The notes beneath the pieces are model-generated. The model searched no databases. It was given only the letters and a program-made list of their open reading frames with translations, and was not told the origin of the DNA. From IMG/VR virus record IMGVR_UViG_3300032156_000037, positions 1 to 38,711 of that record: DNA of 38,711 nt; one strand, written 5' to 3'. Each line of letters begins with the position of its first letter. Position 1 is the first letter of the stretch. This stretch comes from a virus. The position numbers and the translations under genes were made by a program. This document shows positions 8,225 to 16,786 of the stretch, one piece after another.

Positions 8225-10260
8225 TGACGCCTATCTGGATTGAGGGATTCGAACACGGCGTCCTGTCGACGAGCGGAGCGGGGATTGTCAACGCCCTGAC
8301 CGGCGCCCCGACCATCGACTCCACCATCAAGCGGACGGGTGGCTACTCCTGCCGTTTCTACAAAACGGTCGCGGCCACCTGCTATTTCGGAAAGACAATC
8401 GCCGCCTCACCGACCTATCTAGTCGGGCGGGTTTATTTCTACTTCACGACTCTGCCTGCCGCCAACACGCTTTTATTGAAGGCCATTACGGCGGCGGGGG
8501 GCTATCCCCGAATCGACTTCGTTCAAGCATCCGGGCGGATAGCCATGAGCATCGGCGGCGTGGGCCAGCAACTCGGCCCCGTCCTTTCAACGGGCCAATG
8601 GTATCGAATCGATTTCAGGATGTATTGCGGCGGCGCGACGCGGACAATCGACTGGGCGATTGACGGCGTTGACCAGACCCAGGTCTCGACCGCCGTAGCG
8701 GCGAGCACTTTCGTCAGCCTGAACATTGGGAGCGAAGTTTCTACGACGTTCGATTTTTATGTCGATGACATCGTCCTCAGCACTACGACCGGCGACTACC
8801 CCATCGGCGCGGGCGGGGTCGTCGGCCTCTCGCCGAACGCGGCGGGGGCGTCGAACCTCGACACGAACATCGAGGACGACGGCTCGGTAGATGTCAACGA
8901 TACCACCAACCCCGCGAACATCGAACTCGATGACGTTCCTTTTAACGGCTCCGACTACATCAAGCAGATAGGCGGGGCCTCGACGCTCTACGGCGCCGTC
9001 GCCTTCGCCGACACAGCGGAGACGACGATTCACGGGGCGCAGGCTTTCCTCGCCTATACATCGGCGGCGGCTTCCCCGGCCAACTCCGCCTCGGCGAAAA
9101 TCTACGACGAGGATGGGGTAGAAACAGCCATCTTCACCGGCGATATGTCGGAGTCCTCGGCCTTCTACAAGTCGGTCATTTGCCGGACGCCGACGGGCGG
9201 ATGGGACACGGCGGCGGTCAATGCATTACAAGGCCGCGTCGGATATGCCACCGACTACGCACCCGTCCCGTATTGGCAGGGGCTGATGATTCAGGTGGCC
9301 TACGGGACGGCGGCCGGCGAATCCTACTCCGGCTCATCCTCGGTCTCGGGCGGCGGGGCCATCGAGGCCACGGGCACCAAGGGCGGCAAGGGCTCGTCCA
9401 CGATTTCGGCTCTCGGCGCTATCGCCACCCTCGGCTTCGCGGCGATGTTCGGACTGTCCTCAATCTCCGGGGGCGGCGCAATCGCAACGACGGGGCAGAA
9501 GTCCGCAACCGGAATCTCGTCCATCTCCGCCGGCGGGGAAATCGTCGCCACGGGCGGAAGGACTATCTTCGGTTCGTCCTCGGTATCCGGCGGGGGCGCG
9601 ATTGTCGCCACGGGGCTAAAAGACGCTCGGGCTCCGACATCCATCGCGGGCGGGGGTGAGCTCGCGGGTTCGGGGACAAAATCCACAGCCGGGGCATCGG
9701 GAATATCAGCCGGGGCCGGGGTCGAAACAACCGGAAAGAAATCCGCCTTCGGTATCTCCGAAGTATCCGGCGGCGGCTCTATCGAATCATCGGGCACATC
9801 CGAGGAAGCCGAGGAGTATAGCGGGGCGAGCGAAGTTTACGGCGGCGGCGCAATCGTCAGCCTCGGTGAAAAGAACGGCAAGGGAACAAGCCTTGTCTCG
9901 GGCGCGGGTGCGCAGGAAGCGACGGGCCGGAAATCTACGACCGGGGCGAGCGTTGTTTCGGCCGGCGGGGCCGTTCTCGCCCTCGGCTCGAAATCGGCAT
10001 CGGGAGCATCCTCGCTCTCGGGCGGGGGCGCGATAGCAAGCGAAGGCCATCAGGTCACCGTCGAGGAACATTCGGGAACCTCCATAATTTCCGGTGGCGG
10101 AGTCATCGAGTCCTACGGGGTCAAGGGACCCTGGATAACGGATTGCGCCATCCCGAGAGCCGCCGAGCGCACAATCGAAATCACGCCCACCGTCCGTTCG
10201 AAATACGCCAAGTCCTCGAAGCGGAGCGTCACCGTCAAGCGGAGGAGAACATGGAACTGA
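8224..10260 (+). CDS. large repeat-containing fibre-like structural protein
   Basis: 678 residues, starting on TAATG. Residues 1-200 resemble a concanavalin/LamG-like beta-sandwich (WIEGFEHGVLSTSGAG, VYFYFTTLPAANTLL, FYVDDIVLSTTTGDYP). Residues 200-370 are a second beta-rich domain. Residues 370-637 consist of thirteen consecutive repeats (separate entry). A basic tail ends KRRRTWN. A repetitive Gly/Ser stalk on a lectin-like head suggests a head or neck fibre. The gene lies between capsid and connector genes rather than with the tail fibres, which favours a head/neck appendage. Attachment to a host surface is inference. Confidence 0.75.
   Translation: MTPIWIEGFEHGVLSTSGAGIVNALTGAPTIDSTIKRTGGYSCRFYKTVAATCYFGKTIAASPTYLVGRVYFYFTTLPAANTLLLKAITAAGGYPRIDFVQASGRIAMSIGGVGQQLGPVLSTGQWYRIDFRMYCGGATRTIDWAIDGVDQTQVSTAVAASTFVSLNIGSEVSTTFDFYVDDIVLSTTTGDYPIGAGGVVGLSPNAAGASNLDTNIEDDGSVDVNDTTNPANIELDDVPFNGSDYIKQIGGASTLYGAVAFADTAETTIHGAQAFLAYTSAAASPANSASAKIYDEDGVETAIFTGDMSESSAFYKSVICRTPTGGWDTAAVNALQGRVGYATDYAPVPYWQGLMIQVAYGTAAGESYSGSSSVSGGGAIEATGTKGGKGSSTISALGAIATLGFAAMFGLSSISGGGAIATTGQKSATGISSISAGGEIVATGGRTIFGSSSVSGGGAIVATGLKDARAPTSIAGGGELAGSGTKSTAGASGISAGAGVETTGKKSAFGISEVSGGGSIESSGTSEEAEEYSGASEVYGGGAIVSLGEKNGKGTSLVSGAGAQEATGRKSTTGASVVSAGGAVLALGSKSASGASSLSGGGAIASEGHQVTVEEHSGTSIISGGGVIESYGVKGPWITDCAIPRAAERTIEITPTVRSKYAKSSKRSVTVKRRRTWN
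9331..10134 (+). repeat. thirteen tandem 20-residue (60-bp) Gly/Ser-rich repeats in the fibre-like protein
   Basis: The 804 bp encode eleven 20-residue and two 24-residue units without gaps. Consensus: G-x-S-x-[IV]-S-G-G-G-[AG]-I-x-x-x-G-x-K-x-x-x. Units 8 and 12 carry a 4-residue acidic insertion ending in a Ser (EEAEEYS and TVEEHS contexts), which divides the array into blocks of 8, 4 and 1. The regular Gly and hydrophobic positions suggest a beta-solenoid or rod. DNA copies have diverged at third positions, so the array is old. Confidence 0.9.
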
Positions 10261-11120
10261 CATCCGAATGGACGATCCCTGTCGGCGGGAACTGGCCCCT
10301 GGAGTTCAAGTTCAAGGAGGATGATCTTCCGTCCGGCGTCACTATCTCATCCGTGACGAAGACGATCACCCCGGCATCGGGCCTCACGGTCTCGGACCCG
10401 GCCGTCAACAGCGCAGCCGACGGGTTCACGTTCTGGGCCGAGGCGGTGACGGCGGGCGGATACAGCGCCCTATTCGTCGCTACGCGCTCAGACGGCGGGA
10501 AGAACATCGTCCTGGGCCATATCGAAGTCGTGGCCGCCTCCGACCGGACGACCCTCGCCTCAAACGCGCTCATCACCGTCGCCGACTTCCGGGGCTACAT
10601 GGGCGACGAGAGCATCAACAAGAACCTGGCCGAAACGCTCATCAACGCCGTCTCCCAGGAGTTCGACCGCTTCATCGGATTCGTCTTGAAGCAGACGACC
10701 TATGCCAGCCTCTACCTGGATGGAAACGGCGAGAAGTATCTGCCGCTTCCCGGCTATCCGGTGGCCTCCCTCGGCACGGTGACGGAGGATGGGACATTAC
10801 TCACAGAAGGCCTGGATGATGATTTCGTTCTCTACACCTCCGACTTCGACGCCTATCTCCGCAAGATCGACGGGGTGTGGCTCGAAGGCCCGAAAACGGA
10901 ACTCATCTCGACCATCAAGCTCGGCTACGCGACGATCCCCGGGGATCTCGTCCTGGCCTGCCTCAAACAGTGCGCTTGGGAATACCAGCGGACGAAGCTC
11001 AGCGAATGGGGAGAGACATCGCGGTCAACGGCTGGCGGCGGGAGCGTGAGCCTCGTCGAACCCGGGCTCCTCCCCGATGTCGAGGCGGTACTCAAGCGGT
11101 ATCGAAGGTGCGGGCTCTGA
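10251..11120 (+). CDS. head-tail connector (gp6/adaptor type) with N-terminal Ig-like domain
   Basis: 289 residues from ATG 10251, with GGAGGAGAAC just upstream. It overlaps the previous stop by 10 bp. Residues 1-100 form an Ig-like beta domain (WTIPVGGNWPLEFKFKEDD). From about residue 105 the sequence follows the head-tail connector pattern: LITVADFRGYMGDESINKNL, SQEFDRFIGF, YLPLPGYPVASLGTV, and a helical LKQCAWEYQRTKLSEWG. Such connectors dock under the portal as a dodecameric ring. The extra N-terminal domain makes it longer than the usual connector of about 110-200 residues. Confidence 0.75.
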   Translation: MELTSEWTIPVGGNWPLEFKFKEDDLPSGVTISSVTKTITPASGLTVSDPAVNSAADGFTFWAEAVTAGGYSALFVATRSDGGKNIVLGHIEVVAASDRTTLASNALITVADFRGYMGDESINKNLAETLINAVSQEFDRFIGFVLKQTTYASLYLDGNGEKYLPLPGYPVASLGTVTEDGTLLTEGLDDDFVLYTSDFDAYLRKIDGVWLEGPKTELISTIKLGYATIPGDLVLACLKQCAWEYQRTKLSEWGETSRSTAGGGSVSLVEPGLLPDVEAVLKRYRRCGL

Positions 11121-11121
11121 C

Positions 11122-11703
11122 ATGGAAATAAAGATTGACCTGTCCGGCGCGTTAGCCAAAACGGCGACGCTCCAGAAGACTCCGCAGGCCGCCCGGAAGT
11201 GCCTCCAGCGATGGGGCTCCGAGACGGTCCTCGTACTCAAGCGGTCCGCCGCCGGCATGAAGAGCTCGGGCCGCAAGACCGGTCAACTCGCCCGGGCCGT
11301 GGGGATGAGGATGGCGGGGAATGTCCTCACCGTCGGGACGAATGTCCAGAAGCAAACCGATGTCAAGTACGCGAAAATCCAAGACGAGGGCGGGGACATC
11401 GTGCCGCGCACGAAGAAGTTCCTGACCGTCCCCTTTCCCGGCGTCAAGGGCCGGGCGACGGATTACATGGGGCAATCGTTCTTCATCACATCAAAGGCCG
11501 GGAATCTCCTCCTCTGTATGAAAAAGGGCAAGACCGGCATCAAACCTCTTTTCTTCCTGACGAAGCATGTCCGAATCCAGCCCTCTCATTGGTTCTCGCG
11601 CCCGATGTTCGAGCAGTTGCCCGTTCTCAATCAGTATATGGACCCGGACTTCATCTATGACGTGGCGCAGAACATGGCCGGGACGATGGGGGGTAACGCA
11701 TGA
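11122..11703 (+). CDS. HK97 gp10-like neck / tail-completion protein
   Basis: 193 residues from ATG 11122, placed just after the connector stop. An in-frame ATG at 11077 would overlap the connector. The pattern fits gp10-like tail-completion proteins: an N-terminal helix with KTPQAARKCLQRWGSETVLV, then RKTGQLARAVGMRM, then KYAKIQDEGGDIVPRTKKFL and a C-terminal region with RIQPSHWFSRPMFEQL. It probably joins head and tail after packaging. The neighbouring connector and tail-terminator genes support this. Confidence 0.75.
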   Translation: MEIKIDLSGALAKTATLQKTPQAARKCLQRWGSETVLVLKRSAAGMKSSGRKTGQLARAVGMRMAGNVLTVGTNVQKQTDVKYAKIQDEGGDIVPRTKKFLTVPFPGVKGRATDYMGQSFFITSKAGNLLLCMKKGKTGIKPLFFLTKHVRIQPSHWFSRPMFEQLPVLNQYMDPDFIYDVAQNMAGTMGGNA

Positions 11704-12170
11704 GCTTCCCTACTGCCGAACCCAAACGTCTGCTCGTCATCGAGAGGGTCGTCGAAGTCCTCAAGTCCATGCGCCAGGGCGACGGCTACTGGTACACCGC
11801 GTCCGAGGTCGTCAAGCAGGTCGTCCATGAGCGGGAGGTTTTGAACTTTCCGTTCTACATGGTCGAATACGAGTCATCGCCGGGGCCGCCTAAGTCCATG
11901 ATAAATCACGGCTTTACGGAGGACTTGAGCATCATCGTCAAGGGCGCGTGCGACGGGGAGGCGGGCGACACGACGATGAAACTCGAACGGTGTATCCGGG
12001 ACGTGCGGACGGCCATCGACGCGGACGCCTCAAGCGGCGTCGCCGGGTCTCTCGGAGCGTTGGGCGTGATCGTTAGTGTTGACGCCCTTGAGATAGAGCA
12101 CGACGAGAAGTATGGCTACTTCAACCAGAAATTCATCGCCCACGTTCGGGGCGTTTGGACGAATCTATAA
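11700..12170 (+). CDS. tail terminator-like protein
   Basis: 156 residues, 4-bp overlap with the gp10-like gene. Mixed alpha/beta sequence with an N-terminal helix (LLVIERVVEVLKSMRQGDGY), a central strand pair and a later helix TTMKLERCIRDVRTAI. It ends with a beta strand (FIAHVRGVWTNL). Order (connector, gp10-like, this gene, tail tube) and size match the tail terminator that caps the tail tube at its head end. Sequence alone is only moderately diagnostic. Confidence 0.65.
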   Translation: MSFPTAEPKRLLVIERVVEVLKSMRQGDGYWYTASEVVKQVVHEREVLNFPFYMVEYESSPGPPKSMINHGFTEDLSIIVKGACDGEAGDTTMKLERCIRDVRTAIDADASSGVAGSLGALGVIVSVDALEIEHDEKYGYFNQKFIAHVRGVWTNL

Positions 12171-12214
12171 ATGGAAATGAAATCTACCGGCATTGACCGG
12201 AGGAGGTAAGAATC

Positions 12215-13576
12215 ATGGCCTACCAGACAGAACCATCTCAGCGTTTTTACAAGATGGGGGCACAGCAGACGACCTGGCCGACGGAGGTCGCGCTCACGGG
12301 AGCCGTCGAGATGCTTGTCACGAAGAGCGGCGATCCGACGTTGAAGCAGTCCTACAAGCCGTATCTCGCCATCGGGCGGGTGATGCCCACGGGCGGGCGC
12401 TTGGGCGCGAAGGATGCCGTGGACTTCTCGCCCGAGTTCGACATGAACTACATGCCGGGCGCAATCGGCTCGCTCATCGGCTCGCTCTTCGGCACGACCG
12501 GGCTCCCGGACCCGCTCTTCGTCGTCGGCGCGACGAACAACAAGATCAACTTCGACGAGGGCGCGGCGGAGCTCACGGGCACGGTGGCGAGCGCGTCGTA
12601 CACCGCGACAACGCTCTGCGCGGCCATCAAAACGGCTCTCGAAGATGCCGGGGCGTTGACCTTCACCGTCACCTTCAGCGCAACGACCAAGAAGTTCACC
12701 ATCGCCGCCCCGACGCAGTTCTCGCTCCATTGGAACACCGGAGCCAACAAGACTACGGACATTTCCACCATGTGCGGCTACTCCGACTTGGCCGACGACT
12801 CGGGCGCGATTACCTACACGGCGGACACCGTGGCCATCGGCGTCGCCTACGTCCACACCTTCCAGTGGGCGAACTTCGCGTCACCCGCTTTCACGGTCGC
12901 CCAGACCCTGCCGGGGGCGGCATGGGTTGTCCCGGCCGCGATCCCCATGAAGCTCGCGCTTTCCGTTGCCGACGGACTCCTCCACGGGGCCATCACCCTT
13001 CGGGGGAACGACTGTATCGCAACCTCGGTGCTCAATACCGACACGGAAATGGCCGCGATCACGCCCGAGGCCGAGGCGGATCTCGACTTCGTGAACTTCC
13101 AGGAAGGCGTCATGTGGATGAATACCCAGGCCGGGGATGCCCTCGATTCGGGCGATGCTATCGAACTGAGCGACCTCAACGCGGACCTCGAGCGGGCGAT
13201 GGATGCCAAGATCGTCATGGGAGCTTCACAAATCGCCCAGCCGAACGAAGGCAACTTCAACATCGGGCTCAAGGTCCGGTTCCCCAGCGCGAGCTCCGGC
13301 AACGTCGCCTATCTCGCCTCGTTCATCGACATGACCGCGATGAAAATGCTCATGACCTTCACCGGGCGCGTCATCGCCGGGACGCACGCCTACGGCCTGT
13401 CCTTCTATTACCCCCGGCTCAAGTTCACCGGGCCGCCGGACGTGAAGCTCGCCGACATCATGGACGCAGGCGCGGAGTTCATCGCCGAGGAAGCGGCAGG
13501 GGCCGTCAATGGGATGAACTATCTGCGGCCCTACCTGACTATCACGAATACGCGGGCCACGGCCTACACGACCTAA
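12215..13576 (+). CDS. major tail tube protein with an inserted domain
   Basis: 453 residues with GGAGGAGG upstream. Tail tube features are at both ends: KMGAQQTTWPTEVALTGAVE, FSPEFDMNYMPGAIGSLIG, and C-terminal beta strands before TITNTRAT. Residues about 107-207 form an insertion (NNKINFDEGAAELTG to ITYTADTVA) rich in Thr/Ala with a strand-helix-strand layout. This type of insertion recurs in phage structural proteins, probably exposed on the virion surface. The tail chaperone pair and tape measure follow immediately, which fits the tail tube assignment. Confidence 0.8.
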   Translation: MAYQTEPSQRFYKMGAQQTTWPTEVALTGAVEMLVTKSGDPTLKQSYKPYLAIGRVMPTGGRLGAKDAVDFSPEFDMNYMPGAIGSLIGSLFGTTGLPDPLFVVGATNNKINFDEGAAELTGTVASASYTATTLCAAIKTALEDAGALTFTVTFSATTKKFTIAAPTQFSLHWNTGANKTTDISTMCGYSDLADDSGAITYTADTVAIGVAYVHTFQWANFASPAFTVAQTLPGAAWVVPAAIPMKLALSVADGLLHGAITLRGNDCIATSVLNTDTEMAAITPEAEADLDFVNFQEGVMWMNTQAGDALDSGDAIELSDLNADLERAMDAKIVMGASQIAQPNEGNFNIGLKVRFPSASSGNVAYLASFIDMTAMKMLMTFTGRVIAGTHAYGLSFYYPRLKFTGPPDVKLADIMDAGAEFIAEEAAGAVNGMNYLRPYLTITNTRATAYTT

Positions 13577-13586
13577 GAGGAGAGAA

Positions 13587-13955
13587 ATGAGCGACATCAA
13601 AAAACTGAAACCGCTTTCCGAATGGCTGGAGTTCGAGCTCGACGCGCCTCCGGCGTGGTTGGACGGGCCGACCGTGAAGTTCAGGGTCCGGCCCATATCC
13701 GGGCTCGCGGGGCTTAACGTCACAGCCGAGGACCGTGCCCCGTCGGCCGCCTTCGCCGCGATGGTCATCGACGCCATCGAGGAGTGGGGCTTTACGAGTG
13801 ACGGCAAGCCGCTCGCCTGCACGACCGAGACGAAGCAGGAATATGCGGGAAACCTTCGCGTTCTTCTCGGCTCGCAGTTGAAAGACAAGAAGGGACTCCT
13901 CGGGATCGAGCTTGCGGCGTTCGCTACGGACCCGGAGAACTTCCTAAAAAACTGA
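13587..13955 (+). CDS. tail assembly chaperone, short form (G-type)
   Basis: 122 residues with AGAGGAGAG upstream. This is the small acidic protein expected between tail tube and tape measure, binding the tape measure during tail assembly. It begins with IKKLKPLSEWLEFELDAPPA and ends FLKN at TGA 13953-13955. Its last three sense codons contain the slippery heptamer, so most ribosomes stop here and a minority continue in the -1 frame. Confidence 0.85.
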   Translation: MSDIKKLKPLSEWLEFELDAPPAWLDGPTVKFRVRPISGLAGLNVTAEDRAPSAAFAAMVIDAIEEWGFTSDGKPLACTTETKQEYAGNLRVLLGSQLKDKKGLLGIELAAFATDPENFLKN

Positions 13956-14272
13956 CCGGCTACCTCGGGCTCTATGGGGATCTCTGGCGTTCGATCCTGA
14001 AACCGGAGAGACACAGGCACGGGGTAGCGGAGAGGAAGAGATGCGCCAACTGTCGGCTGGGGGAGGCGTTCGAGAGCATGGGCGCGTTCGAGCAGGAGTG
14101 CTGGATGTGGTATCGGGATAGCGTCACTCCGGCGACGATTGAGGCGGGGCTCGTGGCGCACTTTTGGCCGAGTCTTGAGGGCGCGGCCGCAGAACTCTTT
14201 CTCAAAGCATTCAATCGGATTCACGGCATGTTCGCCAGGATAGACGCGGAGCGAAGGCAGGACAAGAAATAG
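13587..14272 (+). CDS. tail assembly chaperone, -1 frameshift fusion (GT-type)
   Basis: Slippage at 13946-13952 moves ribosomes to the frame whose first new codon is CTG 13952. That frame stays open to TAG 14270-14272 and adds 106 residues. Total length would be about 228 residues. The T-like part starts LTGYLGLYGDLWRSIL and contains CANCRLGEAFESM, ECWMWYRD and a C-terminal helix. It has no ribosome site of its own: the first ATG in frame is at 14078, well inside. The tape measure starts 2 bases after its stop. Fusion of a chaperone to a T domain by -1 frameshift is established for lambda G/GT. Confidence 0.85.
13946..13952 (+). promoter_or_regulatory. -1 programmed frameshift heptamer A AAA AAC
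   Basis: In the zero frame the codons are CTA AAA AAC TGA. The heptamer A AAA AAC fits X XXY YYZ exactly, is in the correct phase, and lies directly against the stop codon. I saw no convincing stable stem immediately downstream; the adjacent stop may stimulate slippage instead. Confidence 0.9.
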
Positions 14273-14273
14273 C

Positions 14274-16394
14274 ATGGCCGATATCAAGTACACGGTGACG
14301 GTCGACGACAAGGGGGCCGTCACCTCCACCAAGCGGCTCGACGAGGAGCTTAGCAAACTCGGCAAGGGAGCGGGAGAAACCGGGAAACAAACTCAGGCTT
14401 TCGGTCAGAAGATGACCGGACTTCTCCCGACATTCACCGCCGCGAGCCTTGCCGCCGATGCCATCCGCGGGACCCTGCGCGGAATGAAAAACGCCATCTT
14501 CGACACGGTAGGCGCGGCTTTCGCACAAGAAGATGCCGACAGCGCCCTTCGTGCTTCGCTTGAATTGACGGGCCGGACGATAGCCGGAAATTATGACCAC
14601 TATAAAAAGTTCGCCGAGGCCCAACAACTTGTCACTAAGTTTTCCGACGATGAGGTCCAGGCCGCCCAGAATCTTCTCCTCCAAATGACCCGGCTTGACC
14701 AGCAAGGAATCGACCGGGCCACGAAGGGGGCGATGGGCCTGGCCTCAGTCTTCAAGATGGACCTTCAGGCTGCCGCGTCGCTCATCCAGAAAGCGATGGA
14801 AGGAAACTTCGGGGCTCTCGGTCGCTATGGTATCCGAGTCAAGGAAACCGGGACCCTGGAGGAAAAGCGGGCCGACTTACTTCGACAACTCGACGGACTT
14901 TATGGTCGGGCGACGGCGGCGACGGGAACATTCAGCGGCAAAGTGGGCCTGCTCAAAAACGCATGGGGCGAAGCCCAGGAGGAAATCGGAAAGGCCGTCA
15001 CCCAGAATAAGGGCGTACAAGATCTCCTGCAAACGGTGATGAACACGCTCCGGGAATTCACGCCGGAGATAAAAGAATACGTCTCCGGCATCGCCGGATT
15101 TCTCAGCGGGATCGCCAGCGTGACCAAGGCTACGCTCGAAGCGATTGATGACGTTCGCACGGCGGTCGGCGGGATGCGGAGCGATGTCAGCGAAGCAGAC
15201 GCGGCTTGGGACAATCTCTCAAAAAAGCTCGGCGGATTCAGTGGCATCGTGACTGCCGTCGGCGGCCAGATAAAACGGATCGGCCAATACAGCAAGGAAT
15301 CCCGGGACGAGGCCGCGTCATTGGGCGAAAAACTCTGGGCAAGTTTCAACGCGGTGGGCGAACGGGCCACGCTCGCGGCTATCGCCGCCGGAAAATTCGG
15401 GAAAGATGCTCAGGCCGCCTTCAAGGTTGTCGGCGGCGAAGGCCTCAAGCTGGCCGAATCTCTCGGTGTTGTGAAGGGCAAGGTTAATGAGGTCGGGAAC
15501 GCCAACAAGAACCTGGCGGTGACTTATAAACTCCTCGAAACCGCTATGGACGCGATGCCCTGGGGCAAGCATCGGGCAGAATATCAGGCCCTATTGGATT
15601 ACCTCTACCCCGTCGAAAAGGTTATCGAGGGGATTCTCCCACCGGTCACACAGTTGACTAAGAAAATTATCGAACAAGCACGGGCTCTCGGACTCATGCC
15701 CAAGGCGTCCCCTTGGGTCAAGATGGAGGAGGACGTTCAGAGATACGCCGCCACCGCCGGGGCCGCGCTCGGTGCGCTGGATTTAGTCATCCAGCAAGGG
15801 ACGGCGAACCGGATGATTTCCCTCGATAACGAGTATAGCAGACGGCTCGCCCTGATTAATGCCAGCGTCACCGACGAGGACGCCCGGCAACAGGCCATCG
15901 CCAAGCTCGATGATGAATTCGCGGCGAAGAGGAAGAAGGCCGCGCGCGCCTTGGGGCTCAGCACGAAGGCCATCGCAATCTCTAACGCCATCATCTATAC
16001 CCACGAAGCGGCGGCGAAAGCGATGGCCCAGGGCGGATTTATCCTCGGTATCCCTTGGGCCGCAATCATTCAAGCCCTCGGATGGATTCAAGTCGGCCTC
16101 ATCGCCGCGCAGCCGATCCCCTTGGCCAAAGGCGGATACTTCAAGCGGGAAACTGTCCTTGCGGGAAGGGATGCGGATTATCGCCTCCATCCCGGCGAGA
16201 TCGTCAGCCCCGCTCCGATGATGAGGAGCATTGTCCGGGAGGAGTTGACGCGACTCGTCCCGGCGATGGCGGGATCGTTCACCCTCATGGGCGGGATTCA
16301 TATTCATACGGACCGCCAAGTCGATGGGGCAACGATATTCCGGGAGCTTGAACAGCAAGCGCGGATTCGCGGATTCCGGCTCGGGGGAACATAA
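14274..16394 (+). CDS. tail tape measure protein
   Basis: 706 residues. It sets tail length; at the accepted rule of about 0.15 nm per residue the tail would be near 105 nm. The sequence is mostly alpha-helical, with an early hydrophobic region (FTAASLAADAIRGTLRGM), a DNA-ejection-type region around LASVFKMDLQAAASLIQKAM and GNFGALGRYG, and C-terminal hydrophobic stretches (IPWAAIIQALGWIQVGLIAA). The C-terminal AKGGYFKRETVLAGRDADYR and HPGEIVSP motifs are typical of tape measures. No peptidase or lysozyme domain is seen. It follows the chaperone pair by one base. Confidence 0.93.
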   Translation: MADIKYTVTVDDKGAVTSTKRLDEELSKLGKGAGETGKQTQAFGQKMTGLLPTFTAASLAADAIRGTLRGMKNAIFDTVGAAFAQEDADSALRASLELTGRTIAGNYDHYKKFAEAQQLVTKFSDDEVQAAQNLLLQMTRLDQQGIDRATKGAMGLASVFKMDLQAAASLIQKAMEGNFGALGRYGIRVKETGTLEEKRADLLRQLDGLYGRATAATGTFSGKVGLLKNAWGEAQEEIGKAVTQNKGVQDLLQTVMNTLREFTPEIKEYVSGIAGFLSGIASVTKATLEAIDDVRTAVGGMRSDVSEADAAWDNLSKKLGGFSGIVTAVGGQIKRIGQYSKESRDEAASLGEKLWASFNAVGERATLAAIAAGKFGKDAQAAFKVVGGEGLKLAESLGVVKGKVNEVGNANKNLAVTYKLLETAMDAMPWGKHRAEYQALLDYLYPVEKVIEGILPPVTQLTKKIIEQARALGLMPKASPWVKMEEDVQRYAATAGAALGALDLVIQQGTANRMISLDNEYSRRLALINASVTDEDARQQAIAKLDDEFAAKRKKAARALGLSTKAIAISNAIIYTHEAAAKAMAQGGFILGIPWAAIIQALGWIQVGLIAAQPIPLAKGGYFKRETVLAGRDADYRLHPGEIVSPAPMMRSIVREELTRLVPAMAGSFTLMGGIHIHTDRQVDGATIFRELEQQARIRGFRLGGT

Positions 16395-16786
16395 TGGCAG
16401 CCATCAAGCTCGGGATTTTAGGCTCCGAGGTAACGCTCCCCGATATCAAATACGCCCCCGGCTCGGGCATCGACCTCCCATTCAACTGCCCGAAGAATGT
16501 GGACGAGGTGTCGATGCTTGACGGCACGTCGGATTTCATCATCACGGCGAATCATCCCCGCGCCTTCCCGCTCGAATGGGATGAGTTGACCTGGGCCGAG
16601 GTCACGGCGTTGCTCAATATCGTAACGCTGAATCAAGAACTGAGTTTCATCAACGAGTACGTCGATAGCGTCGCCTATCCGGTCGTCGTCCTTGAATATA
16701 GTTATACCCCGATTGCCGAGACGACGGGGCAGACGACGATCCTCTATCGCTTCCGGCTCGAACTGAAGGGCACGGGCGTTGTCTGA
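16394..16786 (+). CDS. putative distal tail / minor tail protein
   Basis: 130 residues, 1-bp overlap with the tape measure and with the next gene. It is beta-rich, with GLPFN-like start region GSGIDLPFNCPKN, PRAFPLEWDELTWAEVTALL and strand VAYPVVVLEYSYTP. Size and place (tape measure, this gene, tail hub) suggest the ring that closes the distal tail. Family identity is not certain. Confidence 0.65.
   Translation: MAAIKLGILGSEVTLPDIKYAPGSGIDLPFNCPKNVDEVSMLDGTSDFIITANHPRAFPLEWDELTWAEVTALLNIVTLNQELSFINEYVDSVAYPVVVLEYSYTPIAETTGQTTILYRFRLELKGTGVV

Noticed and set aside
9331-10134. CRISPR-like array
   Set aside because: The regular 60-bp spacing is an in-frame protein repeat with codon-level variation, not identical repeats with unique spacers.
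12193-13590. 465-codon open frame on the + strand
   Set aside because: Out-of-frame shadow of the tail tube gene, rich in Arg/His/Gly; the other frame has clear tail tube sequence and a strong ribosome site.
14078-14272. Separate 64-codon gene from ATG 14078
   Set aside because: No ribosome site; the same frame is open back to the slippery heptamer, so it is the end of the frameshift product.
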